Assembly: GCA_964480635.1 (NCBI GenBank)
Contig: CAYZQE010000009.1
Coordinates: 1 to 42,957 of the forward strand
Direction of reading: 5' to 3'
DNA from: CAYZQE01 sp964480635
GTDB taxonomy: Bacteria > Pseudomonadota > Gammaproteobacteria > GCA-001735895
DNA: 42,957 bases
Shown here: positions 24,827 to 32,793 of the stretch, one piece after another
Position numbering within the stretch: position 1 is the stretch's first letter
Layout: every line of letters begins with the position of its first letter
Notes under the pieces: model-generated
Database searches by the model: none
What the model was told of the DNA's origin: nothing
The model's input: the letters and a program-made list of their open reading frames with translations, nothing else
Translations under genes and position numbers: made by a program

Positions 24827-25055
24827 AATTACAAATATTTCGGGTCATGGCGTTTGGTTGTTTACTCAAGAAAAAGAATTATTCATGTCTTATGATGATT
24901 TCCCTTGGTTTAAGGATCAGTCGATTAATTCGATTGTGAATGTTGAAGAGCAATCTTTAGGCCATTTCTACTGGCCAGCACTTGATGTTGATTTAACTCA
25001 AGAAATGATAGAGTTTCCTGAACGTTTTCCTCTTAAAGCAAAGGCTTTGACTTAA
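24786..25055 (+). CDS. DUF2442 protein
   Basis: 89 residues with the family pattern: ISGHGVWLFTQEKELFMSYDDFPWFKD, quoted as HGVWLF and FPWFKD; NVEEQSLGHFYWPALDVDL; and EFPERFPL at the end. DUF2442 genes usually follow DUF4160 genes, as here, and the pair is often listed as toxin-antitoxin-like, though the function is not established. The ATG lies inside the tail of the DUF4160 frame. Confidence 0.88.
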   Translation: MSSLAHGNSTLKVEITNISGHGVWLFTQEKELFMSYDDFPWFKDQSINSIVNVEEQSLGHFYWPALDVDLTQEMIEFPERFPLKAKALT

Positions 25056-25094
25056 ATATTAAGAACGCCCTAAACGTATTTTTAAAAGTATTTC

Positions 25095-26210
25095 ATGCAA
25101 TTATCGAACGAAGACAATCTCCGCCTTAATGTATTGCTAGCCCAAAAGCTAAAAGCAGTGCGTATCGACGAATCTAAAATGGAGCTTTACGGCTTAACCA
25201 ATAAAGGCCAAGCAACAGTCACGCTTAACCCAACCTGTAAAGATGAAAAATACCTTAAAATTGTTCGAGAATTATTATCGAATAAAATTATGGGGTCTCC
25301 AGGTGGTTATCCTGTTTATATCAAACGTTGGTCACGGATGGGGCAAGAGCGAGCAGAAGAAAGCTTGCAGCAATTGTTACTGTTAGGTGAGCCTGAGGCA
25401 GTAGTGGCAGTAGTACATGCGCCAGAATTAACACCCGAAATTGCCGAAAATGCGTGGTGGGCATATCCTACAGCCAATAATGCACGTCAGTTATTAGAAA
25501 AAAAATCAGTGGTAGAATCACCATTAGCTAAAGAACTAAGTGCCTATTTATTAGAGTTTTTACCGTTTGAAATTGAACATCGCGATATGATTGAATCGGC
25601 GCGTTTATGTTTGCAACCCAGTTTGTTATCAGATGAAGAAGTAGACGGTTTATGGAAACGCGCAAAACGACGTCAAAGCCTTTATGTGGGGTTTTTACAT
25701 ACCTTGCCGGATGATTTACCTGAAATATCAACTGAACACTTAGAGTTCGATGACATCAAACAGAAAATAACATCATGCATAGAATCTAACCCATATGCAC
25801 AGCTGTTACTTAGGTTGTTATCGGATAAGGGTCAGGCTTATTTAAAAACAATTCAAAAGGTCATAGAGAAAGCCTCTAGCCAAGATACCGTTGTTTCATT
25901 ATTTATGGCTTTAAATCGTTATCATAAGCAAAGTTCATTGTCAGATTATATTCAATTAAGTGTTGAAGATGCAGAGCATTCAGCGATTGAATACATGAAA
26001 AACTGTGATAATAAAAAAGCCTATGAATGCGCTGAATTATTAGCAGAAAACAGTCACAAATTGACCTCGTTATTGGTTTTATCACAAATGGGAGAGCGCA
26101 CATTGAACCATGTGTTTGGGCATTCTGATGCATTAGGCTCTGTGATGCGTAAAAGATTAAAGCCAGTGACCGAACCTCTAAATAAGCATATTAGCAATTT
26201 ATTGTCTTAA
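25095..26210 (+). CDS. dsrS: Probable DsrS-like cytosolic protein
   Basis: 371 residues, no signal peptide or membrane segment, predicted mostly helical. Features recalled from DsrS of sulfur oxidisers are the start SNEDNLRLNVLLAQ, IDESKMELYGL and the strongly patterned GSPGGYPVYIKRWSRMGQ, then LLLGEPEAVVAVVHAPELT and ENAWWAYPT. DsrS is encoded at the end of the dsr cluster in Allochromatium and its function is not settled. The next gene, cysG, makes siroheme, the cofactor of DsrAB. No other dsr gene is in the window. The assignment rests on memory of the family. Confidence 0.5.
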   Translation: MQLSNEDNLRLNVLLAQKLKAVRIDESKMELYGLTNKGQATVTLNPTCKDEKYLKIVRELLSNKIMGSPGGYPVYIKRWSRMGQERAEESLQQLLLLGEPEAVVAVVHAPELTPEIAENAWWAYPTANNARQLLEKKSVVESPLAKELSAYLLEFLPFEIEHRDMIESARLCLQPSLLSDEEVDGLWKRAKRRQSLYVGFLHTLPDDLPEISTEHLEFDDIKQKITSCIESNPYAQLLLRLLSDKGQAYLKTIQKVIEKASSQDTVVSLFMALNRYHKQSSLSDYIQLSVEDAEHSAIEYMKNCDNKKAYECAELLAENSHKLTSLLVLSQMGERTLNHVFGHSDALGSVMRKRLKPVTEPLNKHISNLLS

Positions 26211-26333
26211 ATGCTTAACATGAGCCATCCTTGGCTCAGTGAAGCCACGAAACAAAAAAGTATGATCTTTTGTTTCTCACTAAAGTAGGAACATCCCACT
26301 CCAAAAGTTTAATTTTTTTGGTACAATCAAACT

Positions 26334-27734
26334 ATGAATTACTTACCCATATTTTTAGATTTAAAAACAAAGGCGTGCCTTGTTGTCGGTGCGGGCGGTA
26401 TTGCCGCGCGTAAAGCGGCCTTATTAGAACAGGCTGGCGCAAAAGTGACTGTGATTGCACCTGAATTAAAGGGTGAAATGTTTAAGCTAAATAACGAAGG
26501 TAAAATTACTTTCCAACAAGGTGAATATCAAGATGGTGATGTTAATTCATATTGCGTCGTCATTGCTGCAACTAATATGCGTGATGTGAATGAACGTATT
26601 TCTGAGCAGGCTAAAGCCAAAAACATTCCTGTCAATGTGGTTGATAATCAAGACCTATGTAGCTTTATCTTACCTTCAATCATTAATCGTGACCCCGTAC
26701 AAATTGCTGTCTCTACAGGCGGCGCATCGCCTGTATTAGCACGAATGATTCGTACTAAATTAGAAAGCTGTACACCCTCAGCTTATGGTGATTTAGCAAC
26801 ATTAGTTGAAGGCTTTCGTGAACAAGTCAAAGCAACCTTTAGCAAAGTAGAAGAGCGCCGTAAGTTTTGGGAATCTGTATTAGATGGCCCAGTAGCAGAG
26901 CATGTATTTGCCAACCGTACTGCCGATGCTCATAAAATGCTCAGTGAGCTAATTGATAATGCTGATGCAGACCCAGAATACAAAGGTGAAGTATATCTTG
27001 TCGGCGCAGGGCCCGGCGACCCCGATTTACTCACCTTTAGAGCATTACGCCTAATGCAACAAGCCGATGTGGTGGTGTATGACCGTTTAGTGTCAGACCC
27101 CATTATGGATTTAGTACGCCGTGATGCAGAGCGTATTTATGCAGGTAAAGAACGCGCTAACCATGCCATCCCACAAGAAAATATTAATCAGCTATTAGTA
27201 CGTTTAGCAAAAGAAGGTAAACGGGTTTTACGCTTAAAAGGCGGCGATAACTTCATCTTTGGCCGAGGTGGTGAAGAAATATCAGAGCTAATAGATGACG
27301 ATATTCCATTTCAAGTCGTACCAGGTATTACAGCGGCATCAGGTTGCACCACCTATGCAGGCATTCCCTTAACGCATAGAGATCACGCCCAAGCCTGTAT
27401 TTTTGTCACGGGGCATTTAAAAGACGGCACATCAGATTTAAATTGGGAAATGCTATCCCACGCCAATCAAACCGTTGTTTTTTATATGGGTTTAGTCAAT
27501 GTCGATGGCATTTGCGACGCGCTTAAAAAACATGGACGTGATGCCAATACACCAGCCGCTTTAATAGAAAAAGGCACAACACCAGATCAACGCGTGTTTA
27601 TTGGCGATTTAAATACATTGCCCAATTTAGTGCATGAGCATAATGTAAAAGCACCTACGCTTATCGTAGTGGGTGAAGTCGTTGATTTACATAAAAAATT
27701 ACACTGGTTTAAACCAGGGCAAGAAATTAGTTAA
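26334..27734 (+). CDS. cysG: Siroheme synthase (trifunctional)
   Basis: 466 residues (E. coli 457). N-terminal precorrin-2 dehydrogenase/ferrochelatase domain: VGAGGIAARKAALLEQAGA near residue 17, NVVDNQDLCSFILPSI. C-terminal uroporphyrinogen-III methyltransferase from about 220: VGAGPGDPDLLTFRALR, VVYDRLVS, LKGGDNFIFGRGGEE, VVPGITAASG, PLTHRDHAQ. It makes siroheme for sulfite or nitrite reductases. A short TGAGCCA/TGGCTCA hairpin lies upstream at 26221-26238. Confidence 0.97.
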   Translation: MNYLPIFLDLKTKACLVVGAGGIAARKAALLEQAGAKVTVIAPELKGEMFKLNNEGKITFQQGEYQDGDVNSYCVVIAATNMRDVNERISEQAKAKNIPVNVVDNQDLCSFILPSIINRDPVQIAVSTGGASPVLARMIRTKLESCTPSAYGDLATLVEGFREQVKATFSKVEERRKFWESVLDGPVAEHVFANRTADAHKMLSELIDNADADPEYKGEVYLVGAGPGDPDLLTFRALRLMQQADVVVYDRLVSDPIMDLVRRDAERIYAGKERANHAIPQENINQLLVRLAKEGKRVLRLKGGDNFIFGRGGEEISELIDDDIPFQVVPGITAASGCTTYAGIPLTHRDHAQACIFVTGHLKDGTSDLNWEMLSHANQTVVFYMGLVNVDGICDALKKHGRDANTPAALIEKGTTPDQRVFIGDLNTLPNLVHEHNVKAPTLIVVGEVVDLHKKLHWFKPGQEIS

Positions 27735-27803
27735 TTTATGAATCATTTCATTAAAGTTTTTGTCTTTAACTGCGATATATTATAAAAGATCTAAATTATT
27801 TTA

Positions 27804-28676
27804 ATGATTATGAAAAAACGACTCACACTCCTCATTACAATTGCCCTCGCATTCAATGTTTATGCATCGACAAAACGTGTTTATATGGCGCCAATTGAAA
27901 AGTCGCAATGGGCAATGACTAAAAATAATGTGCTGTTGTGTGAAATTGAACATATTATCCCTAAATTTGGTAAAGCTATTTTCTATCAAAATAGCGGAAA
28001 AACAATAAGTTTTAAATTAATCTCTGAACATCGTTATAAAAAAGGCTTAGGTGTAGTATTTAGATCAGTAACTGCAAATTGGAAGGGTAAAGAGAGAGGT
28101 ACTGATCTAAGCCGTGTAGAGACCACTGGCGTAAACCCAATTATACAAATCGAAGATGTTGCCGCTCGCGAAGCTTACTTCGAATTACAACAAGGTTTTC
28201 AATTGCACCTAGATTTTATTGATGAAGAAGATGGCTATAATTCGGTATCAGTTGTCGTATCAACGGTGAATTTTCGAGATGTGGAACAAAAGTTCAGTCA
28301 GTGCGTAACAGAACTACACCCCTTAAGCTTTGATGACGTTAAAAGTTCGTTGGTGCAATTTGAATTCGACAATGAATTTCCAAAGTACGATGAAGAAGAA
28401 CAAGCATTAAAAGATATGCTGGAATACTTAAAAGTGGATCATCACATTAAAACAATTACTGTGATAGGACATACCGATTATAAAGGCTCTATTTGTTATA
28501 ATGAAACCTTATCTGCTCGACGTGCTTTTTATATTTATGACTATTTAATTGAAAGTAATGTTGACCCTAAAAAGTTATTTTTAGAGTTTAAAGGTGAGCT
28601 GAATCCCATCACAAAAAACAAGGATGAAGCATCAAGAGCGGCTAATCGCCGTGTTGAAGTTATCCTATCGAAATGA
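27804..28676 (+). CDS. motY: MotY-like flagellar T-ring protein with OmpA domain
   Basis: 290 residues with a signal peptide (MKKRLTLLITIALAFNVYA). The MotY N-domain is recognisable by CEIEHIIPKFGKAIFY, VNFRDVEQKFSQC and LSFDDVKSSLVQFEF. The C-terminal OmpA peptidoglycan-binding domain has VIGHTDYKGS, NETLSARRA and RAANRRVEVIL. MotY forms the periplasmic T-ring around sodium-driven flagellar motors. No other flagellar gene is near. A second ATG 6 bases downstream (27810) is an equally good start; neither has a strong ribosome site. Confidence 0.83.
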   Translation: MIMKKRLTLLITIALAFNVYASTKRVYMAPIEKSQWAMTKNNVLLCEIEHIIPKFGKAIFYQNSGKTISFKLISEHRYKKGLGVVFRSVTANWKGKERGTDLSRVETTGVNPIIQIEDVAAREAYFELQQGFQLHLDFIDEEDGYNSVSVVVSTVNFRDVEQKFSQCVTELHPLSFDDVKSSLVQFEFDNEFPKYDEEEQALKDMLEYLKVDHHIKTITVIGHTDYKGSICYNETLSARRAFYIYDYLIESNVDPKKLFLEFKGELNPITKNKDEASRAANRRVEVILSK

Positions 28677-28814
28677 TTGATTTTATGAATTAAGCTAAAT
28701 TAAACCATTAGAATATACTTATTTAGTGAATTTATTTCACTTTAACTTAATGTTATATCTAATTGATAATTAAAAAGTTTATTGTCTACCCAAAACATCT
28801 CATAAAAAAGTAAT

Positions 28815-28866
28815 TTGACCAAAACACTAATATGGTCTAAATTCCTGACTAAATTAGTCAGGAATT
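28815..28866 (+). promoter_or_regulatory. iscR promoter with IscR-type palindromic operator
   Basis: TTGACC (28815-28820), a 17-bp spacer and TAAATT (28838-28843) form a moderate sigma-70 promoter. It is overlapped by a perfect palindrome, AATTCCTGACTA-AAT-TAGTCAGGAATT (28840-28866). The core GACTAaatTAGTC is that of IscR boxes, so IscR with its cluster would repress its own operon. The box ends 5 bp before the iscR ATG. Confidence 0.85.
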
Positions 28867-28871
28867 ATTTT

Positions 28872-29342
28872 ATGAGAATTTCTACCAAAGGTCGTTATGC
28901 TGTTATTGCAATGTTAGACATTGCTTTGCACGACAAAATCGGCCCAGTCACTCTCTCTGATATTTCCCAGTGCCAAGGGATTTCTCTGTCTTATTTAGAA
29001 CAGTTGTTTTCTAAATTACGCAAAAGTAAATTAGTGAAAGGTGTTCGCGGGCCTGGTGGTGGTTACCGCTTGGCCGTTCCAGCCAATGAAATTTCAATTG
29101 CAGCGATTATTGATGCGGTTGATGAAAAAATGGATTTAACAAAATGTGGTGGAAAAGGGAACTGTAGAGACGGTAAAAAATGTTTAACCCACCGTTTATG
29201 GCACAACTTAACAGAAAAACTAAAGCAGTTTTTAAGTGATATAACGTTAGATCAATATGTGAATCGTCCTGAGTTGGTCGATTTAATAAAGAAACAAGAT
29301 GTTCAATACGGCCGATTTTTAAACCGTAAAACAGCAGCATAA
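28872..29342 (+). CDS. iscR: Fe-S cluster-binding transcription factor IscR
   Basis: 156 residues from the ATG at 28872; longer frames upstream run through the operator and were rejected. Rrf2 winged helix: MRISTKGRYAVIAMLDIA, ISLSYLEQLFSKLRKSKLVKGVRGPGGGYRLA. The [2Fe-2S] cysteines are present in CGGKGNCRDGKKC, spaced as in IscR. It senses cluster supply and represses the isc operon. Followed by iscS. Confidence 0.96.
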   Translation: MRISTKGRYAVIAMLDIALHDKIGPVTLSDISQCQGISLSYLEQLFSKLRKSKLVKGVRGPGGGYRLAVPANEISIAAIIDAVDEKMDLTKCGGKGNCRDGKKCLTHRLWHNLTEKLKQFLSDITLDQYVNRPELVDLIKKQDVQYGRFLNRKTAA

Positions 29343-29418
29343 AGCTGAATTAAGCGGTGATAGCCGCTTCAATGACAGCTTATCCACTACTATGGGCAAG
29401 TTAATAGCGAGAATGAAT

Positions 29419-30642
29419 ATGAACAAAGTAAAAGTACCTATCTACCTAGATTACAGTGCAACAACGCCTATGGACGAGCGCGTGTCTAAGAAAATGGCTG
29501 ATTTTTTAACAATTGATGGTGCTTTTGGTAACCCAGCATCAAGAAGCCATGAATTTGGTTGGACTGCAGAAAAGGCAGTAGATGAAGCGCGCCAACATGT
29601 TGCTGATTTAATTAATGCTGATCCTCGCGAAATTATTTGGACAAGTGGTGCAACAGAATCAAATAACCTTGCCATTAAAGGTGCTGCGCACTTTTATAAG
29701 AAAAAGGGCAAACATATTATTACCGTTAAAACAGAGCATAAAGCCGTTTTAGACACATGCCGTCAGTTAGAACGTGAAGGCTATGAAGTGACTTATCTGT
29801 CACCAGAAACTAATGGTCTACTAGACTTAGCGAAATTAAAAGAAGCGATTCGTGAAGACACAGTTTTGATATCTGTGATGTACGTAAATAATGAAATTGG
29901 TGTTATTCAGGATATTGCTGCCATTGGTGAGCTTTGTCGTGATAATAAAATAATTTTTCATGTTGATGCGGCTCAAGCAGCCGGTAAAGTCCCTATTGAT
30001 ATGAATGCTTTAAAAGTTGATTTAATGTCTTTTTCTGCACATAAAATTTATGGCCCTAAAGGTATGGGTGCTCTTTATGTACAAAGAAAACCTCGGGTTC
30101 GCTTAGAAGCTCAAATGCACGGTGGTGGTCATGAGCGTGGTTTACGTTCGGGCACATTAGCGACCCACCAAATTGTGGGTATGGGTGAAGCGTTCCGCAT
30201 TGCAAAAGAAGAAATGTCAGTCGAAAATGATCGTTTCAGAATGTTACGTGATCGTTTATACGAAGGCGTAAAAGATATGGAAGAAGTTTATGTTAACGGT
30301 GATTTTGAACAACGAATCGCTGGTAATTTAAATATTAGCTTTAACTTTGTTGAAGGTGAGTCACTCATTATGGCACTAAGAGACTTAGCTGTTTCTTCGG
30401 GTTCTGCATGTACATCAGCCAGCTTGGAGCCATCGTATGTGTTAAGAGCGTTAGGACGTAATGATGAGTTAGCACACAGTTCAATTCGATTTACAATTGG
30501 TCGTTATACAACCATTGAAGAAATTGATTACACCATTGCATTAGTGCAAAAAGCAGTGACAAAACTACGAGCATTGTCTCCTTTATGGGACATGTACAAA
30601 GACGGCATCGACTTGGAATCTGTCGAATGGGTCGCACATTAA
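29419..30642 (+). CDS. iscS: Cysteine desulfurase
   Basis: 407 residues from ATG 29419, chosen because GCGAGA lies about 6 bases upstream and because E. coli IscS begins with the same KLPIYLDYSATTP-like stretch; 29392 and 29413 are alternatives. PLP lysine in SFSAHKIYGPKG and catalytic loop Cys in SSGSACTSASLEPS. It takes sulfur from cysteine for IscU and for tRNA thiolation. A small hairpin AAGCGG/CCGCTT sits between iscR and iscS. Confidence 0.96.
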   Translation: MNKVKVPIYLDYSATTPMDERVSKKMADFLTIDGAFGNPASRSHEFGWTAEKAVDEARQHVADLINADPREIIWTSGATESNNLAIKGAAHFYKKKGKHIITVKTEHKAVLDTCRQLEREGYEVTYLSPETNGLLDLAKLKEAIREDTVLISVMYVNNEIGVIQDIAAIGELCRDNKIIFHVDAAQAAGKVPIDMNALKVDLMSFSAHKIYGPKGMGALYVQRKPRVRLEAQMHGGGHERGLRSGTLATHQIVGMGEAFRIAKEEMSVENDRFRMLRDRLYEGVKDMEEVYVNGDFEQRIAGNLNISFNFVEGESLIMALRDLAVSSGSACTSASLEPSYVLRALGRNDELAHSSIRFTIGRYTTIEEIDYTIALVQKAVTKLRALSPLWDMYKDGIDLESVEWVAH

Positions 30643-30674
30643 TAATATTAGTAAATTAAATAGAGGTATTTATC

Positions 30675-31052
30675 ATGGCTTATAGCGAAAAAGTTTTAGA
30701 TCATTACGAAAATCCACGTAACGTTGGTCAAATAGAAGAAGATGATTCAGTCGGAACTGGTATGGTTGGCGCACCTGCATGTGGTGACGTGATGAAACTA
30801 CAAATTAAGGTAGGTGAAGGCGGAATTATTGAAGATGCCAAATTTAAAACCTATGGTTGTGGTTCAGCGATTGCATCCAGCTCTTTAGTCACAGAGTGGA
30901 TGAAAGGCAAAACAATCGACGAAGCAGCTGAAATTAAAAACACGCATATTGCAGAAGAGCTAGCATTACCACCCGTGAAAATTCACTGTTCGGTATTAGC
31001 GGAAGATGCCATTGCAGCAGCCATTGCTGATTATAAAAGTAAACACGCTTAA
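30675..31052 (+). CDS. iscU: Fe-S cluster scaffold IscU
   Basis: 125 residues. The three scaffold cysteines are seen in GAPACGDVM, YGCGSA and IHCSVLAED, along with the HscA-binding LPPVKIHCS motif. It assembles [2Fe-2S] clusters using sulfur from IscS. Followed at once by an intrinsic terminator, so iscA, hscB, hscA and fdx are not in this operon although the LPPVK motif for HscA is kept. Confidence 0.97.
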   Translation: MAYSEKVLDHYENPRNVGQIEEDDSVGTGMVGAPACGDVMKLQIKVGEGGIIEDAKFKTYGCGSAIASSSLVTEWMKGKTIDEAAEIKNTHIAEELALPPVKIHCSVLAEDAIAAAIADYKSKHA

Positions 31053-31072
31053 AATTTTACTTTTATCAGTTG

Positions 31073-31101
31073 AAAAGCCTGCTTATGCAGGCTTTTTTTT
31101 T
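31073..31101 (+). terminator. Intrinsic terminator after iscU
   Basis: AAAAGCCTGC / GCAGGCTTTT stem, loop TTAT, then a T tract up to 31101. It closes the iscRSU operon. Confidence 0.93.
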
Positions 31102-31160
31102 GCCTGTGATTTATACTTCATTGAGGCGATTTTCAAGCTAACTTAGCAGTCTCTATAAAG

Positions 31161-31185
31161 CTCCCTCTGCCGATGGCAGAGGGAG
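31161..31185. repeat. REP-like hairpin CTCCCTCTGCC-gat-GGCAGAGGGAG
   Basis: Perfect 11-bp stem with a three-base loop, no T tract. It stands 5 bp before a translated scrap that contains a Y1-transposase-like HUH motif, the association expected of REP elements and RAYT transposases. Confidence 0.7.
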
Positions 31186-31190
31186 TGAAA

Positions 31191-31250
31191 ATTCGCATTG
31201 CAGCGTTTGCTTGCTTATCTAATCACTTTCATTTAATTTTAATGAACGAA
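31191..31250 (+). pseudogene. Remnant of a Y1/RAYT-type (REP-associated tyrosine) transposase
   Basis: In frame with and directly before ctaA, the translation reads IRIAAFACLSNHFHLILMNE. The NHFHLIL segment is the HUH metal-binding signature of Y1 transposases (typically YxxMPNHxHLL), with the usual aromatic and hydrophobic positions before it. Only about 20 residues remain; the catalytic Tyr region is missing. It is not part of heme A synthase, which begins at 31254. Confidence 0.55.
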
Positions 31251-31253
31251 ACT

Positions 31254-32294
31254 ATGAATCAAAATCAAATTCCAAAAGACCCTTACGTCATTCGCTGGTT
31301 AACGGTCTGCGCCATTCTTATTTTTGCAATGGTCATTCTTGGCGGCGCCACTCGATTAACGGGCTCTGGCTTATCAATGGTTAATTGGCATCCCATTAAT
31401 GGCTCGATTCCACCAATGAGTGAGCAAGCATGGGAAGAAGAATTCAATCACTATAAAAAGTCCCCCGAGTTTATTAAAAAAAATTCTCATATGAATGTGG
31501 ATGATTTTAAAGGTATTTTTTACTTTGAATATTCACATCGCATGTTAGGCCGTTTAATTGGTTTAGTTTTCTTTTTCCCATTTTTATATTTTTTATTAAC
31601 CAAACGCATAAAAAAACCAGAAATCCCCAAGTATTTATTGATGTTAGTTTTGGGTGGTTTTCAGGGCTTGCTTGGTTGGTATATGGTAAAAAGTGGCTTA
31701 GTGAATAACCCTAATGTCAGTCAATACCGTTTAACGGCACACCTAATGAGCGCTATCGTGATATATGTCTTTATTTTATGGACGATATTAGGGCTTAAAA
31801 ACACACATCCTTTTGTGCCTAAGGCGCATTCAGCTTTTAAAAATATGCGTACTTGGGCGTATTCTTTAACAGCACTTATATTTGTGACTTTTAGCTCTGG
31901 TGGGTTTGTTGCAGGATTAAAAGCAGGCCTAATTTTTAATACCTTTCCTAAAATGGGTGAGTTTTGGATTCCACCCGGTTTATTTTCGTTCAGCCCATTT
32001 TATATGAATTTCTTTGAGAATTTGGTGACGGTACAATTTAATCACCGAATTTTAGCTATGACGACAGCGATATTAGTATTTGTTTATTGGATAAAATCAC
32101 AATCGGTCGATTTTAAACGCTGTACCTTGTTAACCTTTAATTGGTTAGTTGCCGCCGTTGCTTTGCAAGTATTTTTAGGCATCGCGACGCTGTTAAATGG
32201 AGTCCCTATAATATTAGGTTCTTTGCATCAAGCAGGTGCTTTAGTGTTAATGACGTTTATGGTCATTAATTTACATTCTGTTACGAGATATTAA
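31254..32294 (+). CDS. ctaA: Heme A synthase (CtaA/COX15)
   Basis: 346 residues starting MNQNQIPKDPYVIRWL; ATG 31242 in frame is possible but belongs to the transposase scrap. Eight membrane helices and the four heme histidines in HRMLGRLIG, LTAHLMSA, FNHRILAM and GSLHQAGAL. It oxidises the C8 methyl of heme O to heme A for aa3-type oxidases. No cox genes are adjacent. The insertion in front has probably replaced its original leader. Confidence 0.93.
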   Translation: MNQNQIPKDPYVIRWLTVCAILIFAMVILGGATRLTGSGLSMVNWHPINGSIPPMSEQAWEEEFNHYKKSPEFIKKNSHMNVDDFKGIFYFEYSHRMLGRLIGLVFFFPFLYFLLTKRIKKPEIPKYLLMLVLGGFQGLLGWYMVKSGLVNNPNVSQYRLTAHLMSAIVIYVFILWTILGLKNTHPFVPKAHSAFKNMRTWAYSLTALIFVTFSSGGFVAGLKAGLIFNTFPKMGEFWIPPGLFSFSPFYMNFFENLVTVQFNHRILAMTTAILVFVYWIKSQSVDFKRCTLLTFNWLVAAVALQVFLGIATLLNGVPIILGSLHQAGALVLMTFMVINLHSVTRY

Positions 32295-32298
32295 GGCG

Positions 32299-32793
32299 AT
32301 GATAATACCCAGAATAGGACATGGATATGATGTTCACGCCTTTACTAAAGGTTCGATCATTGTTTTAGGCGGCGTTAAGATTGAGCATAAATATCGCTTT
32401 AAAGCACACTCCGATGGTGATGTATTATTGCATGCTCTATGCGATGCTTTATTAGGCGCAGCAGGCTTAGGCGATATTGGCCAACACTTTCCAGATACGG
32501 ACGCGCAATATAAAAATAAAAACAGCCGCTTTTTTTTATTGAATGTGTATCAAAAAATTTTAGAATTAGGTTTTGTGATTGGTAATATAGATATTACCAT
32601 TATCGCCCAACAACCCAAATTGGCACCGCATTTACCCGCTATGAAAAAGAATATTATTGAAGATTGTTTTTTAGATGACACACAAATCAATATCAAAGCC
32701 ACAACCACTGAAAAGCTTGGTTTTTGTGGTCGAGAAGAGGGCATTGCTGTTCATGCGGTTGCTTTATTAGTGCCTACAGGAAAAGAATCATGA
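32299..32793 (+). CDS. ispF: 2-C-methyl-D-erythritol 2,4-cyclodiphosphate synthase
   Basis: 164 residues. Metal and substrate motifs: GHGYDVHAF at 8-16, AHSDGDVLLHALCDALLG, DIGQHFPDTD and TTTEKLGFCGREEGIAVHAV. Part of the non-mevalonate isoprenoid pathway; ispD, often its neighbour, is not here. Overlaps nagZ by four bases. Confidence 0.97.
   Translation: MIIPRIGHGYDVHAFTKGSIIVLGGVKIEHKYRFKAHSDGDVLLHALCDALLGAAGLGDIGQHFPDTDAQYKNKNSRFFLLNVYQKILELGFVIGNIDITIIAQQPKLAPHLPAMKKNIIEDCFLDDTQINIKATTTEKLGFCGREEGIAVHAVALLVPTGKES

Noticed and set aside
26221..26238. TGAGCCA/TGGCTCA hairpin before cysG as a riboswitch or terminator
   Set aside because: Short seven-pair stem with no T tract and no larger conserved fold visible.
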